From Winogradskyella sp046545555 (lineage in GTDB: Bacteria > Bacteroidota > Bacteroidia > Flavobacteriales > Flavobacteriaceae): a DNA stretch of 64,000 nucleotides. This document shows, piece by piece, positions 17,616-24,808 of this stretch. The stretch spans positions 868,001 through 932,000 of the forward strand of contig NZ_JBHZTH010000001.1 of assembly GCF_046545555.1 (NCBI RefSeq), read 5' to 3'. Numbering within the stretch: the stretch's first letter is position 1; every line of letters starts with the position of its first letter. Made by a program: the position numbers and the translations under genes. Below the pieces are notes generated by a model, which did not search any database, was not told where the DNA came from, and was given only the letters and a program-made list of their open reading frames with translations.

Positions 17616-17706
17616 ACCATTCGTCGACACTTATCTACCATCCGTCGACAGTTAAGTACTGTCAGCCGAAAATAAATTTTATTCAGATGCTTTATGTTTT
17701 TCTTTG
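17616..17706 (+). promoter_or_regulatory. LytTR-type direct repeat controlling the phosphorelay operon
   Basis: This is the clearest pair: ACCATTCGTCGACA at 17616-17629 and ACCATCCGTCGACA at 17637-17650, 13 of 14 bases identical and exactly 21 bp apart. A TTTCTTTG element at 17699-17706 lies 83 and 62 bp from the box starts, the same phase as at five other promoters (TATGTTTT at 17693 is the alternative -7). The operon encoding the LytTR regulator starts at 17732, so this suggests autoregulation. Confidence 0.8.
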
Positions 17707-17731
17707 TTTTTTAGAAATAAACAAATAAAAG

Positions 17732-18142
17732 ATGAAAAGCCTCAATGTTTTATTAATCGAAGATGATATGATAGAAGTAATGAAGCTCAATAGAGCAACA
17801 AGTTCATTACAACTAAATCATAAAATCAAAGAAGCTAATAACGGTGAAGAAGCTCTTAAGGTATTAGAGCAGAAAGATAGTTTACCAGACATTATATTAT
17901 TAGACTTAAATATGCCAAAGATTAATGGTATTGAGTTTCTAAGAATACTTAAGGCAGATGACCGTCTAAAGTATATTCCTACTATAATCTTAACAACATC
18001 AAATAACCAACGCGATTTATTAGAATGTTATAAGATTGGTATTGCTGGTTATGTGTTAAAACCTTTAAAATATGAGGATTATGTTTCCAAAATTGAAAAA
18101 TTATTAGCATATTGGAGTATAAATGAATTAATTAAAGGATAA
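17732..18142 (+). CDS. Single-domain response regulator (Rcp1/CheY-like)
   Basis: 136 residues, receiver domain only. Acidic residues E10, D11 and D12, phospho-acceptor D58 in ILLDLNMP, and the conserved Lys in YVLKPLK are present. The NGIEFLRILKADDRLKYIP region marks the Rcp1-like branch that commonly partners phytochrome- or PAS-type kinases. It is the first gene of a tightly packed operon, with its TAA overlapping the next ATG by one base. Likely a phosphate shuttle or sink within the relay. Confidence 0.9.
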   Translation: MKSLNVLLIEDDMIEVMKLNRATSSLQLNHKIKEANNGEEALKVLEQKDSLPDIILLDLNMPKINGIEFLRILKADDRLKYIPTIILTTSNNQRDLLECYKIGIAGYVLKPLKYEDYVSKIEKLLAYWSINELIKG

Positions 18143-18681
18143 TGAAAGGAATAATTTTCACTGAATTTTTAGATCTTGTCGAAGAAAAATTTGGACTTGT
18201 TATGGTTGATAAAATTATCACTCAGTCTAATCTAGATTCAGAAGGTATTTATACCGCTGTTGGCACGTATGAATTTTCAGAGATGTTGCAGTTAATTTCA
18301 CATTTAAGTGAAAATACAGACATATCTGTTGACGATCTCCTCATGGTCTATTCAGAACATTTGTTTAAAGCTTTGATAAAAGCACATCCTAATTTAGTAG
18401 AACACTATAAGGATCCTATGAATCTATTAGCCTCTATAGAAAATCATATACACGTAGAGGTTCAAAAAATATATCCAGAAGCTCAATTACCAACCTTTGA
18501 GTTAGAGGAGCGAACTGATACTAAAATGGTAATGGTCTATAAATCGGACAAAGCATTATACATGTTAGGTAAAGGTTTAATGTTAGAAACATTTAAATTA
18601 TTTAAAGTACCTGCAAATATTGGGTTCGAAAAACTAAACGAAGCCGGTACAGAAGTAAGATTCACCATCAACAAAGGTTAA
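18142..18681 (+). CDS. H-NOX (heme NO-binding) domain protein, variant
   Basis: 179 residues, the full length of a stand-alone H-NOX sensor. The family start MKGIIFTEFLDLVEEKFG, GIYTAVGTYEFSEML and the proximal-histidine region SIENHIHVEVQ are all present. H104 aligns with the heme-ligating histidine of the Thermoanaerobacter protein. The heme-propionate motif YxSxR is altered to Y133-K-S135-D-K137, so arginine is lysine. H-NOX proteins sense NO (some bind oxygen) and inhibit or activate an adjacent kinase. Here the partner is the PAS kinase that starts at the overlapping ATG (18681). Heme binding with Lys in the motif is plausible but unproven. Confidence 0.85.
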   Translation: MKGIIFTEFLDLVEEKFGLVMVDKIITQSNLDSEGIYTAVGTYEFSEMLQLISHLSENTDISVDDLLMVYSEHLFKALIKAHPNLVEHYKDPMNLLASIENHIHVEVQKIYPEAQLPTFELEERTDTKMVMVYKSDKALYMLGKGLMLETFKLFKVPANIGFEKLNEAGTEVRFTINKG

Positions 18682-20270
18682 TGAGTCAAGAAGAGATTAG
18701 TATTCTCAAAAGAGCACTCGCCCGTGAAAGAGCATCTAGAAAAGCCGCAGAGGAAATTTTAGAAGCAAAATCTGCAGAACTTTACGACGTTAATCAAAAG
18801 CTAGAAGCTTCCCATACTGAGCTTACAAAGTTATACAACAAGGCCAATTCTCAACTACAAGGAGTATTCGAAAATATAGTCGACGCTTACATTATTATGG
18901 ATCTTTGGGGTAACATTCTTAAAATGAATGATGCTGCTGTTGAGTTGTTAGGATTTGATTCTACTAAAGACGATGGAAATCTTATGAATCTTGTAGATCC
19001 AATTGATGCTGAGATAGTTGCTCCTTCTTTTGAAAAATTAATTGAGAAAGGATCTATTACAGACTTTAAGATTAATATTATAACCAATAAAAAAGCAAAA
19101 AAGTTTGTACATATTAACGCTAGCATTATATATGAAAATGACATTGCCGTTGGTGCACAAGGTATTGTAAGAGATATTACTTTAGAAAATAAATACCAGC
19201 AAGCTTTAGAAGCTGAAAAACAAAAATACAGCAGTATTATTGCTAATATGAATTTAGGTCTGGTTCAAGTTAATAGTAATGATGAGATTCAAATGGTAAA
19301 TCAGAGTTTCTCAGAAATGTCTGGATATAAAGAGGAAGAGTTAATAGGAAAAATAGGCGGAGAAATGTTTCCGGTTGACGGCGATTCAGATATAATAATA
19401 GAAGAAAATAAAAAACGTACCAAAGGCGAATCCAATTCTTATGAAGTTAAGGTAAAAACAAAAGAAGGAATTATAAAGTATTGGTTAATTAGTGGAGCAC
19501 CTAATTACAACCTTAATGGCGATATTATTGGGTCAATAGGAATTCATTTAGATATTACAGATCTAAAAAGTTTACAATTACAAAAAGAAAATCTTCTTAC
19601 TAAGCTAGAAAAAAGTAACGACGAGTTACAAGAATACGCACACATAGTTTCTCACGATTTAAAATCACCTTTACGAAGTATTGATGCTTTAATTCAATGG
19701 ATTAAAGAAGATAATAAAGATAAATTAGACGAGGTAACACTGCAGAATTTTACGCATATAGAAGGTACTTTAGAAAAGATGGAACAACTTATCTCTGATA
19801 TATTAGATTATTCTAGTGTAGGCTCTGATAATAATGAAAAAACTGATGTGGATACTAATGAATTAGTTAATGATTTAGTGCGTATTTTATATGTCCCAGA
19901 TCATGTAAAGATTTCCGTATCTAAGGAAATGCCAATTGTACAGGGAGATAAAACAAAGCTTCAGCAATTATTTCAGAATTTAATTAGTAACGCGGTAAAA
20001 TTTATTGACAAACCAGAAGGCAAAATAGACATAAACGTAAAATCGTTACCAAATCATTTTGAATTTTCAATAGCAGATAACGGAATGGGTATTGAGAAAC
20101 AATTTCATGATAAAATTTTTAAAATATTCCATTCTTTAAATAAAAGTAAAGAGTCTACAGGCATTGGTTTATCGATTGTAAAAAAGATTGTCGATTTACA
20201 TAAAGGGAGTATTTGGCTAGAGAGTGAACCAGGTGTAGGCACTACATTTTATTTTACCATAAAAAAATAA
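18681..20270 (+). CDS. Cytosolic PAS-PAS sensor histidine kinase
   Basis: 529 residues with no membrane helix. An N-terminal coiled coil (about 1-55) is followed by PAS 1 (about 57-175), PAS 2 (about 185-300), HisKA with H325 in VSHDLKSPLRSID, and HATPase_c with the N box (QQLFQNLISNAVKF), DNGMGI and STGIGLSIVKKI. Its catalytic core closely resembles that of the second kinase at 21406, so the two arose by duplication. A soluble kinase beside an H-NOX protein is the known arrangement for NO-regulated kinases (family knowledge). There is no receiver domain, so phosphate presumably goes to the single-domain REC or through the Hpt protein. Confidence 0.92.
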   Translation: MSQEEISILKRALARERASRKAAEEILEAKSAELYDVNQKLEASHTELTKLYNKANSQLQGVFENIVDAYIIMDLWGNILKMNDAAVELLGFDSTKDDGNLMNLVDPIDAEIVAPSFEKLIEKGSITDFKINIITNKKAKKFVHINASIIYENDIAVGAQGIVRDITLENKYQQALEAEKQKYSSIIANMNLGLVQVNSNDEIQMVNQSFSEMSGYKEEELIGKIGGEMFPVDGDSDIIIEENKKRTKGESNSYEVKVKTKEGIIKYWLISGAPNYNLNGDIIGSIGIHLDITDLKSLQLQKENLLTKLEKSNDELQEYAHIVSHDLKSPLRSIDALIQWIKEDNKDKLDEVTLQNFTHIEGTLEKMEQLISDILDYSSVGSDNNEKTDVDTNELVNDLVRILYVPDHVKISVSKEMPIVQGDKTKLQQLFQNLISNAVKFIDKPEGKIDINVKSLPNHFEFSIADNGMGIEKQFHDKIFKIFHSLNKSKESTGIGLSIVKKIVDLHKGSIWLESEPGVGTTFYFTIKK

Positions 20271-20272
20271 TA

Positions 20273-21406
20273 ATGAAAACAGTACAACTAAGAAAAGGTA
20301 AAAATACAGATTGGGAATATCTATCAGAATCTTTGGAACTGAAAAACCCATTAGTACTAGTATTTGGGAATAGATTTTTATTAGATGACGATTCGGTTTA
20401 CACTGAGTTAAGAGATAAGTTTTCAGACGGTCATATTGTATTTGGTTCTACGAGTGGCGATATTACAGCTGATCATGTAGATGATGATAGTATTACAGTA
20501 ACTGCAATAGAGTTTGAAAAAAGTCATTTCGAAATAAAAACGAGTAACGTTCTTAATACAGATTTAGATAGTTTTAAAACGGGTAAAGATTTGGTAAATC
20601 AATTTACTAAAGAAGGATTGAAGCACATATTTGTAGTATCAGAAGGTAGCTTTATAAATGGAAGTGAATTAACAAAAGGAATGAATGATGCTACAGCAGA
20701 TAGTTTATTAATAACTGGTGGACTTTGCGGTGATGCAGCACGTTTCGAAAAAACCTTAGCCTCATATAATGAAAAACCAAAATCTGGTGAGATTGTAGCC
20801 ATTGGTTTTTATGGCGAAACTTTTGAAGCTTCTTTTGCTATACATGGTGGATGGACACCATTTGGTCCGGAGCGTATAGTTACTAAATCTAAATCTAATG
20901 TATTGTTTGAGTTAGATAATCAACCAGCATTAGATTTATACAAGAAGTATTTAGGAGAAAAATCTAAAGAGTTGCCAGGTGCAGCTTTGTTGTATCCACT
21001 CAATGTGCAGTCCGAGAATGAAGAACAGTCTTATGTCCGCACGATTTTAAATATAGACGAAAAAGAGAATACAATGATTTTAGCTGGTGATATACCAGAA
21101 AATGCGAAGGTTCAGCTTATGATGACCAATGTCGATAACATTGCAAATGCATCAGAACTCGCTGCCAAGCAAGCCTTAGAAAAAAGAAAAAACAAACCAC
21201 AATTGGCTTTATTAGTTAGTTGTATTGGGCGAAAATTAGTATTGGATCAACGTGTTGAAGAAGAAATAGAAGAAGTGGTATCGATAATTGGAGAGGATAC
21301 AACAGTATGTGGATTCTATTCTTACGGAGAAATTGCGCCATTTAACCTCGAAATAAATTGTCAGTTGCATAACCAGACGATGACCATAACTCTTATAAGC
21401 GAATAA
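20273..21406 (+). CDS. FIST N/C domain sensory protein (NosP-like family)
   Basis: 377 residues comprising FIST_N (about 20-220, with VFGSTSGDITADHVDDDS and GGLCGDAARFEKT) and FIST_C (about 225-370, with LVSCIGRKLVLDQRVEEEIEEV and GFYSYGEIAPF). FIST domains are intracellular ligand-binding sensors associated with two-component systems. One branch, NosP, is a heme-dependent nitric oxide sensor encoded beside histidine kinases. This gene lies between two kinases and shares its last base with the next start. Whether it binds heme cannot be decided by reading. Confidence 0.88.
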   Translation: MKTVQLRKGKNTDWEYLSESLELKNPLVLVFGNRFLLDDDSVYTELRDKFSDGHIVFGSTSGDITADHVDDDSITVTAIEFEKSHFEIKTSNVLNTDLDSFKTGKDLVNQFTKEGLKHIFVVSEGSFINGSELTKGMNDATADSLLITGGLCGDAARFEKTLASYNEKPKSGEIVAIGFYGETFEASFAIHGGWTPFGPERIVTKSKSNVLFELDNQPALDLYKKYLGEKSKELPGAALLYPLNVQSENEEQSYVRTILNIDEKENTMILAGDIPENAKVQLMMTNVDNIANASELAAKQALEKRKNKPQLALLVSCIGRKLVLDQRVEEEIEEVVSIIGEDTTVCGFYSYGEIAPFNLEINCQLHNQTMTITLISE

Positions 21407-22470
21407 TGAATTCTTTATTAAGACGTCAAATAAGAAAATATCTAACAGAAGATTTAAGATCAGATAAAAATCTAGCACAATTTTTAGATGCTGTAGAGAG
21501 ATCTTATTCTAATTTTGATGAGCAATTTACAATGCAGCAACGCGCAATGACTATTAGCTCGGACGAATTATTTGAAGCAAATAAACAATTAAAAAACGAA
21601 GCGAAAGCTCAAAAAGAAGTTATAGATAAATTAAAACATGTTATTGAAACTTTAAAATTCTATAATTTACCCGAACAGCAGAATACAGATAATATTGATT
21701 TAGACGGCTCTAAGTTGGTTGATTTTATTGATAATCAGACCAAAGAAATTGTTGAGATTAATAAGCAAAGAGAAACCCTTTTAGGTGAGTTAGCTCATCA
21801 AAATCAGGAGTTAAGTGATTATGCACACATGGTATCGCACGATTTAAAATCACCACTGCGAAGTATTGATACATTAACGGCATGGCTTAAAGATGACTAC
21901 AGCGATAAAATCGACGATCAAGGGCAACAAAGTCTTAATCTCATAAGAAATAGTGTTGAAAAAATGGACACACTAATTAATGGGATTTTAGAATATTCGA
22001 CCATTGGTAAAAATACTGTTGAAGTCTATGATGTAGATCTTAATAAGCTTATTGATGATATTTTAGGAATTATATATATACCAGATACTATTGAAATAAA
22101 AAAGCAAGAATTGCCTATAATAAAAGGTGATAAATATAGACTGCAACAATTGTTTCAGAATATTATAAGTAACGCGGTAACTTATAATGACAAAGAGCGA
22201 GGTCTAATAGAAATTGGTGTATCTGATAAGAAAGATTTTTTTGAATTTTATATAAAAGATAATGGGAAGGGTATTGAGGAAACTTATTTTCAAAAGATTT
22301 TTGAAACCTTTCAGAAGTTAGAAAATAACCAAGAATCAACAGGTATAGGATTGTCTATAGTAAAGAAAATAGTAGATCTTTATGGTGGTGAAATTTGGTT
22401 AACGTCAGAATTAAAAATAGGAACAACCTTTTTCTTCACACTTAAAAAAAAATATAATGGAACAGCCTAA
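21406..22470 (+). CDS. Soluble histidine kinase with coiled-coil N-terminus
   Basis: 354 residues. The N-terminal 130 residues are helical and charged with no recognisable sensor domain. HisKA follows with H145 in VSHDLKSPLRSID, then HATPase_c (QQLFQNIISNAVTY, DNGKGIEE, STGIGLSIVKKI). Lacking its own sensor fold, it probably takes input from the FIST protein encoded directly upstream, as NosP-associated kinases do. The end overlaps the Hpt gene by 14 bp. The core is a paralogue of the kinase at 18681. Confidence 0.9.
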   Translation: MNSLLRRQIRKYLTEDLRSDKNLAQFLDAVERSYSNFDEQFTMQQRAMTISSDELFEANKQLKNEAKAQKEVIDKLKHVIETLKFYNLPEQQNTDNIDLDGSKLVDFIDNQTKEIVEINKQRETLLGELAHQNQELSDYAHMVSHDLKSPLRSIDTLTAWLKDDYSDKIDDQGQQSLNLIRNSVEKMDTLINGILEYSTIGKNTVEVYDVDLNKLIDDILGIIYIPDTIEIKKQELPIIKGDKYRLQQLFQNIISNAVTYNDKERGLIEIGVSDKKDFFEFYIKDNGKGIEETYFQKIFETFQKLENNQESTGIGLSIVKKIVDLYGGEIWLTSELKIGTTFFFTLKKKYNGTA

Positions 22471-22774
22471 CCTGTCTTATGTAGAAAGTATGTCTGGAGG
22501 TGACAAAGCCTTTGAACAAAAGCTTATAGACATCATCAAAAAAGAGTTTCCTGAAGAGAAACAAGTTTATTTTGATAATATAGCAGCGGAAAATTTTAAA
22601 GAAGCCGCAGAAAATGTACATAAACTTAAACATAAAATTAGTATTTTAGGACTTATAAAAAGTTATGATGTTGCTGTTAGTTATGAGCATAATCTCATTG
22701 ATAAGAGTAGCATAGGTAAGGAAGATTTTGAATCTATTTTACAGAATATGACCGATTTTTTAGAGACCATATAA
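22457..22774 (+). CDS. Histidine phosphotransfer (Hpt) protein
   Basis: 105 residues, a single Hpt helical bundle. The phospho-acceptor is H55 in VHKLKHKISILGL, matching the HxLKxxxxxLG signature with His where Gly is usual. Such proteins relay phosphate between receiver domains. With a stand-alone REC, two kinases and a DNA-binding regulator in one operon, it completes a multistep relay. It begins inside the preceding kinase gene, so translation is probably coupled. Confidence 0.85.
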   Translation: MEQPNLSYVESMSGGDKAFEQKLIDIIKKEFPEEKQVYFDNIAAENFKEAAENVHKLKHKISILGLIKSYDVAVSYEHNLIDKSSIGKEDFESILQNMTDFLETI

Positions 22775-22783
22775 GTTTATTTT

Positions 22784-23494
22784 ATGAATTGTATTATTAT
22801 CGACGACGAAGCTACAGCAAGAGCAATTATTAATCAATTGTGCACTAATGTAGACAGTCTAAAAGTTTTAGAAGAATTTCCTAATGCAATGCAGGCCATT
22901 AAGTATTTAAATCACAATGAGGTTGATTTAATATTCTTAGATATCCATATGCCAGACTTTACAGGTTTTGATTTTATAGATACCATCAAAAATCCTCCAA
23001 AAATCATTTTAACAACGTCAGATCCAAATTTTGCGATTCAGGCATTTGGCTACGATTGTATTGTAGATTATCTAGTAAAACCAATTACACCTGAGCGTTT
23101 TCAAAAAGCGATTGATAAAGCAGAAGCCATTAAACCTCCTGTGCCAGAAGAAAAAACCTCAGGTCAAGTTGAAACGACTTCCGGAAACGATTTGTACGTA
23201 AATATCGATAGACGTCTTATTAAGATAGATATACCGAGTATTTATTTAGTAGAAGCTAAAGGAGATTATATACAAGTAAAAACAGAAGATAAAAACTATA
23301 CTGTACATTCTACCTTAAAGAAAATAGAGGAGAAGCTACCAGATAGTTTATTCTTAAAAATACATAGATCTTATATTATCAATGTGGACAAAATTATTGA
23401 TATAGAGGATAATAGTGTACTTATTAAAAAAGATGTAATACCTGTGAGTCGTTCTAATAGACCAGAATTAATGAAACGTCTTAATTTATTGTAA
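22784..23494 (+). CDS. LytTR-family response regulator
   Basis: 236 residues. REC (1-120) has D7/D8, phospho-acceptor D53 (IFLDIHMP) and the terminal Lys in YLVKPI. The LytTR DNA-binding domain (about 133-236) shows YLVEAKGDYIQVKT, LFLKIHRSYIINVDKI and the base-contacting tail IPVSRSNRPELMKRL. LytTR proteins bind direct repeats of a 9-bp core with 21-22 bp periodicity. That pattern precedes at least ten promoters in this window, including this operon's own at 17616. It is the last gene of the operon and the obvious output. Confidence 0.93.
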   Translation: MNCIIIDDEATARAIINQLCTNVDSLKVLEEFPNAMQAIKYLNHNEVDLIFLDIHMPDFTGFDFIDTIKNPPKIILTTSDPNFAIQAFGYDCIVDYLVKPITPERFQKAIDKAEAIKPPVPEEKTSGQVETTSGNDLYVNIDRRLIKIDIPSIYLVEAKGDYIQVKTEDKNYTVHSTLKKIEEKLPDSLFLKIHRSYIINVDKIIDIEDNSVLIKKDVIPVSRSNRPELMKRLNLL

Positions 23495-23585
23495 ACCATT
23501 CAAAGACACTTCTCAGTTTTCGGTCTTTAATCTACAGTAATCCGACGAAAAAAATCATAAAAACCCTTAAATACTTATACTTTTG
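23495..23585 (+). promoter_or_regulatory. LytTR-type promoter of the first tandem sRNA
   Basis: Box ACCATTCAAAGACA (23495) starts on the base after the regulator's stop codon. A degenerate second half follows near 23515 (AGTTTTCGGTCTTT). The -7 box TACTTTTG is at 23578-23585, exactly 83 bp from the first box start. Transcription would begin near 23592. A box right after a gene stop makes a distal 3' UTR function unlikely. Confidence 0.6.
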
Positions 23586-23591
23586 AATCAG

Positions 23592-23664
23592 AAAGTACAA
23601 GTTAAGGTTTGTAAAATTGATAGTTAATTTTAGGGTAGAAGAGAAATCTTTTGCCCTTTTTTTA
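23592..23664 (+). ncRNA. Putative LytTR-controlled small RNA 1
   Basis: About 72 nt from the predicted start to a perfect terminator, with no reading frame. The core GTTAAGGTTTG (23601) then ATTGATAGTTAA is repeated in the second candidate 200 bp downstream as GTTAGGTTTG (23801) then ATTGATAGCTAA. Two copies with the same core, the same promoter phase and related terminators argue for real structured RNAs rather than chance. Function unknown; a response-regulator-controlled riboregulator or protein-sponge RNA is a reasonable guess. Confidence 0.6.
23632..23663 (+). terminator. Terminator of sRNA 1 with GAAA tetraloop
   Basis: AGGGTAGAAGA (23632-23642) pairs over 11 bp, including two G-U pairs, with TCTTTTGCCCT (23647-23657). 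The loop is GAAA, a GNRA type, and six T residues follow. The right arm TCTTTTGCC is shared with the hairpins at 23827, 27435 and 30209. Confidence 0.85.
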
Positions 23665-23696
23665 TACTATCTGTACGCATATAAAAATATGCATAT

Positions 23697-23787
23697 ACCA
23701 TTGGTCGCTTCTATAATTTTATTGACCCTTTTATTTTGTTTACCGGTCGAATTTTATAAAAAGTAACGACTATCTAATTTATTTTTG
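23697..23787 (+). promoter_or_regulatory. LytTR-type promoter of the second tandem sRNA
   Basis: Box ACCATTGGTCGCTT (23697) and a weaker TTTATTGACCCTTT (23718) are 21 bp apart. The -7 box TATTTTTG lies at 23780-23787, 83 and 62 bp from the box starts, the same spacing as for sRNA 1. Predicted transcription start is near 23794. Confidence 0.65.
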
Positions 23788-23793
23788 TGTTGT

Positions 23794-23871
23794 ATTCTTA
23801 GTTAGGTTTGGAATATAGATTGATAGCTAAAACAACGGCAAAAGATGAGGGTCTTTTGCCTGTTTTAGTTT
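23794..23871 (+). ncRNA. Putative LytTR-controlled small RNA 2
   Basis: About 75 nt, paralogous to the RNA at 23592: GTTAGGTTTG (23801) and ATTGATAGCTAA (23819) are conserved, with an 8-nt spacer in place of 4. There is no open frame. It ends in a long terminator hairpin. The tandem arrangement with separate promoters implies duplicated regulatory RNAs under one regulator, comparable in logic to the redundant Qrr or CsrB-type RNAs of other systems (analogy only). Confidence 0.6.
23827..23871 (+). terminator. Long bulged terminator hairpin of sRNA 2
   Basis: Outer stem CTAAAACA (23827-23834) with TGTTTTAG (23861-23868), a 2-nt bulge, then inner stem GGCAAAAGA (23837-23845) with TCTTTTGCC (23852-23860), closing a 6-nt loop. 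The inner stem is identical to that of the terminators after the two T9SS genes. Confidence 0.8.
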
Positions 23872-23899
23872 ATAAAGTTTCTTTCAAAATACTGCTTAA

Positions 23900-23992
23900 A
23901 CCATTAGTCGACAGTAAGTCGTAATCTAGCTTTAGTAGATATAGTGTTAAACGAATTATAATTAAACTGTGTAGCTATTGATAGTAAATTTG
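23900..23992 (+). promoter_or_regulatory. LytTR-type promoter with no gene behind it
   Basis: Box ACCATTAGTCGACA (23900-23913) is one of the best matches. The expected second half at 23921 (GTAATCTAGCTTTA) is weak. The -7 box TAAATTTG lies at 23985-23992, 85 bp from the box start. Transcription would start near 23999 into a stretch with no credible protein. Confidence 0.6.
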
Positions 23993-24694
23993 TTTTATAA
24001 TCACATAGATGCATAATTATGAACACAATTAACAGTATAAGAAAACCACTAATTTTTTAGTCAAAGCTTCTAATTAGTTATGTTGAATAGACATGAGAAA
24101 TGAGCTTGTGCCTGTATAATATTAAAAACAATACTTTTATAATTACTGAGTTATTTTTTTAATTACTCTAATTCTTACTTTTTACGGTTAAAAATATTGA
24201 AAATCAGCATACTACATTGTACTCAAGTTGAAATTTTCGCCTTTGTTAAGGACAAAATACAGAACAATAAATACATTTAATCGTTAAAAACATACACTTT
24301 ATCGTATAATTACACTGTTTAGCGAAATACCTGATAATCAATTAATTAAGTTAGTATATTACATAGCCCAAATTTACTAATATGAAACCTAAACTGCTTA
24401 TTATAGCGCCTAATGCTATATTTAACACCTATATTTTAAGCTTTAAATATCAGTATCTTTTAAGTCTTTTTTCTAAACACTTTTTATTCAATACTATCCT
24501 TATTAGATTGTTTAACCAATATATTAAGAAATTATATTGTTTCCATTTACAGACTTATTTTACACTATCTCACTGCATATTATTTAAAACTGAGTATTCA
24601 AATAAATTCTATGTTTCCATTAAAAAAAACATCTATTACTGCTCATAATAATAGTAGATATTAAAGAGATATAGATACAATAACAACGCATAAA
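23993..24694 (+). other. Gene-free interval of about 700 bp, possible non-coding transcript
   Basis: No supported protein lies here. A 13-codon frame (24019-24060) directly follows the predicted start and could be a leader peptide, but nothing else supports it. An 88-codon frame at 24382 has an unlikely composition (Phe, Tyr, Ile and Leu rich, no family) and is left out. A short hairpin (ACTAA/TTAGT, near 24046) has no T tract. The segment is AT-rich. If the promoter at 23985 is active, this holds a third RNA of the tandem group or a long leader. Confidence 0.35.
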
Positions 24695-24785
24695 ACCGTT
24701 CGTCGATAGTAATTTGCTAACCAACGCTATTAAAGTTGAATCAAACGAATAATGAAAATTACAGCTGATATGCAGAGTAAATTTG
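24695..24785 (+). promoter_or_regulatory. LytTR-type promoter of the first T9SS protein gene
   Basis: Box ACCGTTCGTCGATA (24695): its first nine bases fit the published LytTR consensus at every position, and CCGTTCGTC is also the AlgR core. The 62-bp position holds GCTAACCAACGCTA (24716), similar to GCTTCCTAACGTTT in the same place at 27644. The -7 box TAAATTTG (24778-24785) is exactly 83 bp from the first box. The leader would be about 17 nt before the ATG at 24809. Confidence 0.75.
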
Positions 24786-24808
24786 TATCAGAATAAAAAT
24801 CAAACAAG

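Noticed and set aside
17616..17650. CRISPR-like or phage repeat
   Set aside because: Boxes are only 14 bp, degenerate, placed singly or in pairs ahead of promoters, and lack spacers or cas genes.
24382..24648. 88-residue open frame in the gene-poor interval
   Set aside because: Composition is dominated by Phe, Tyr, Ile, Leu and Lys as expected of AT-rich chance sequence, there is no signal peptide or family pattern, and it lies 380 bp from the nearest promoter-like element.
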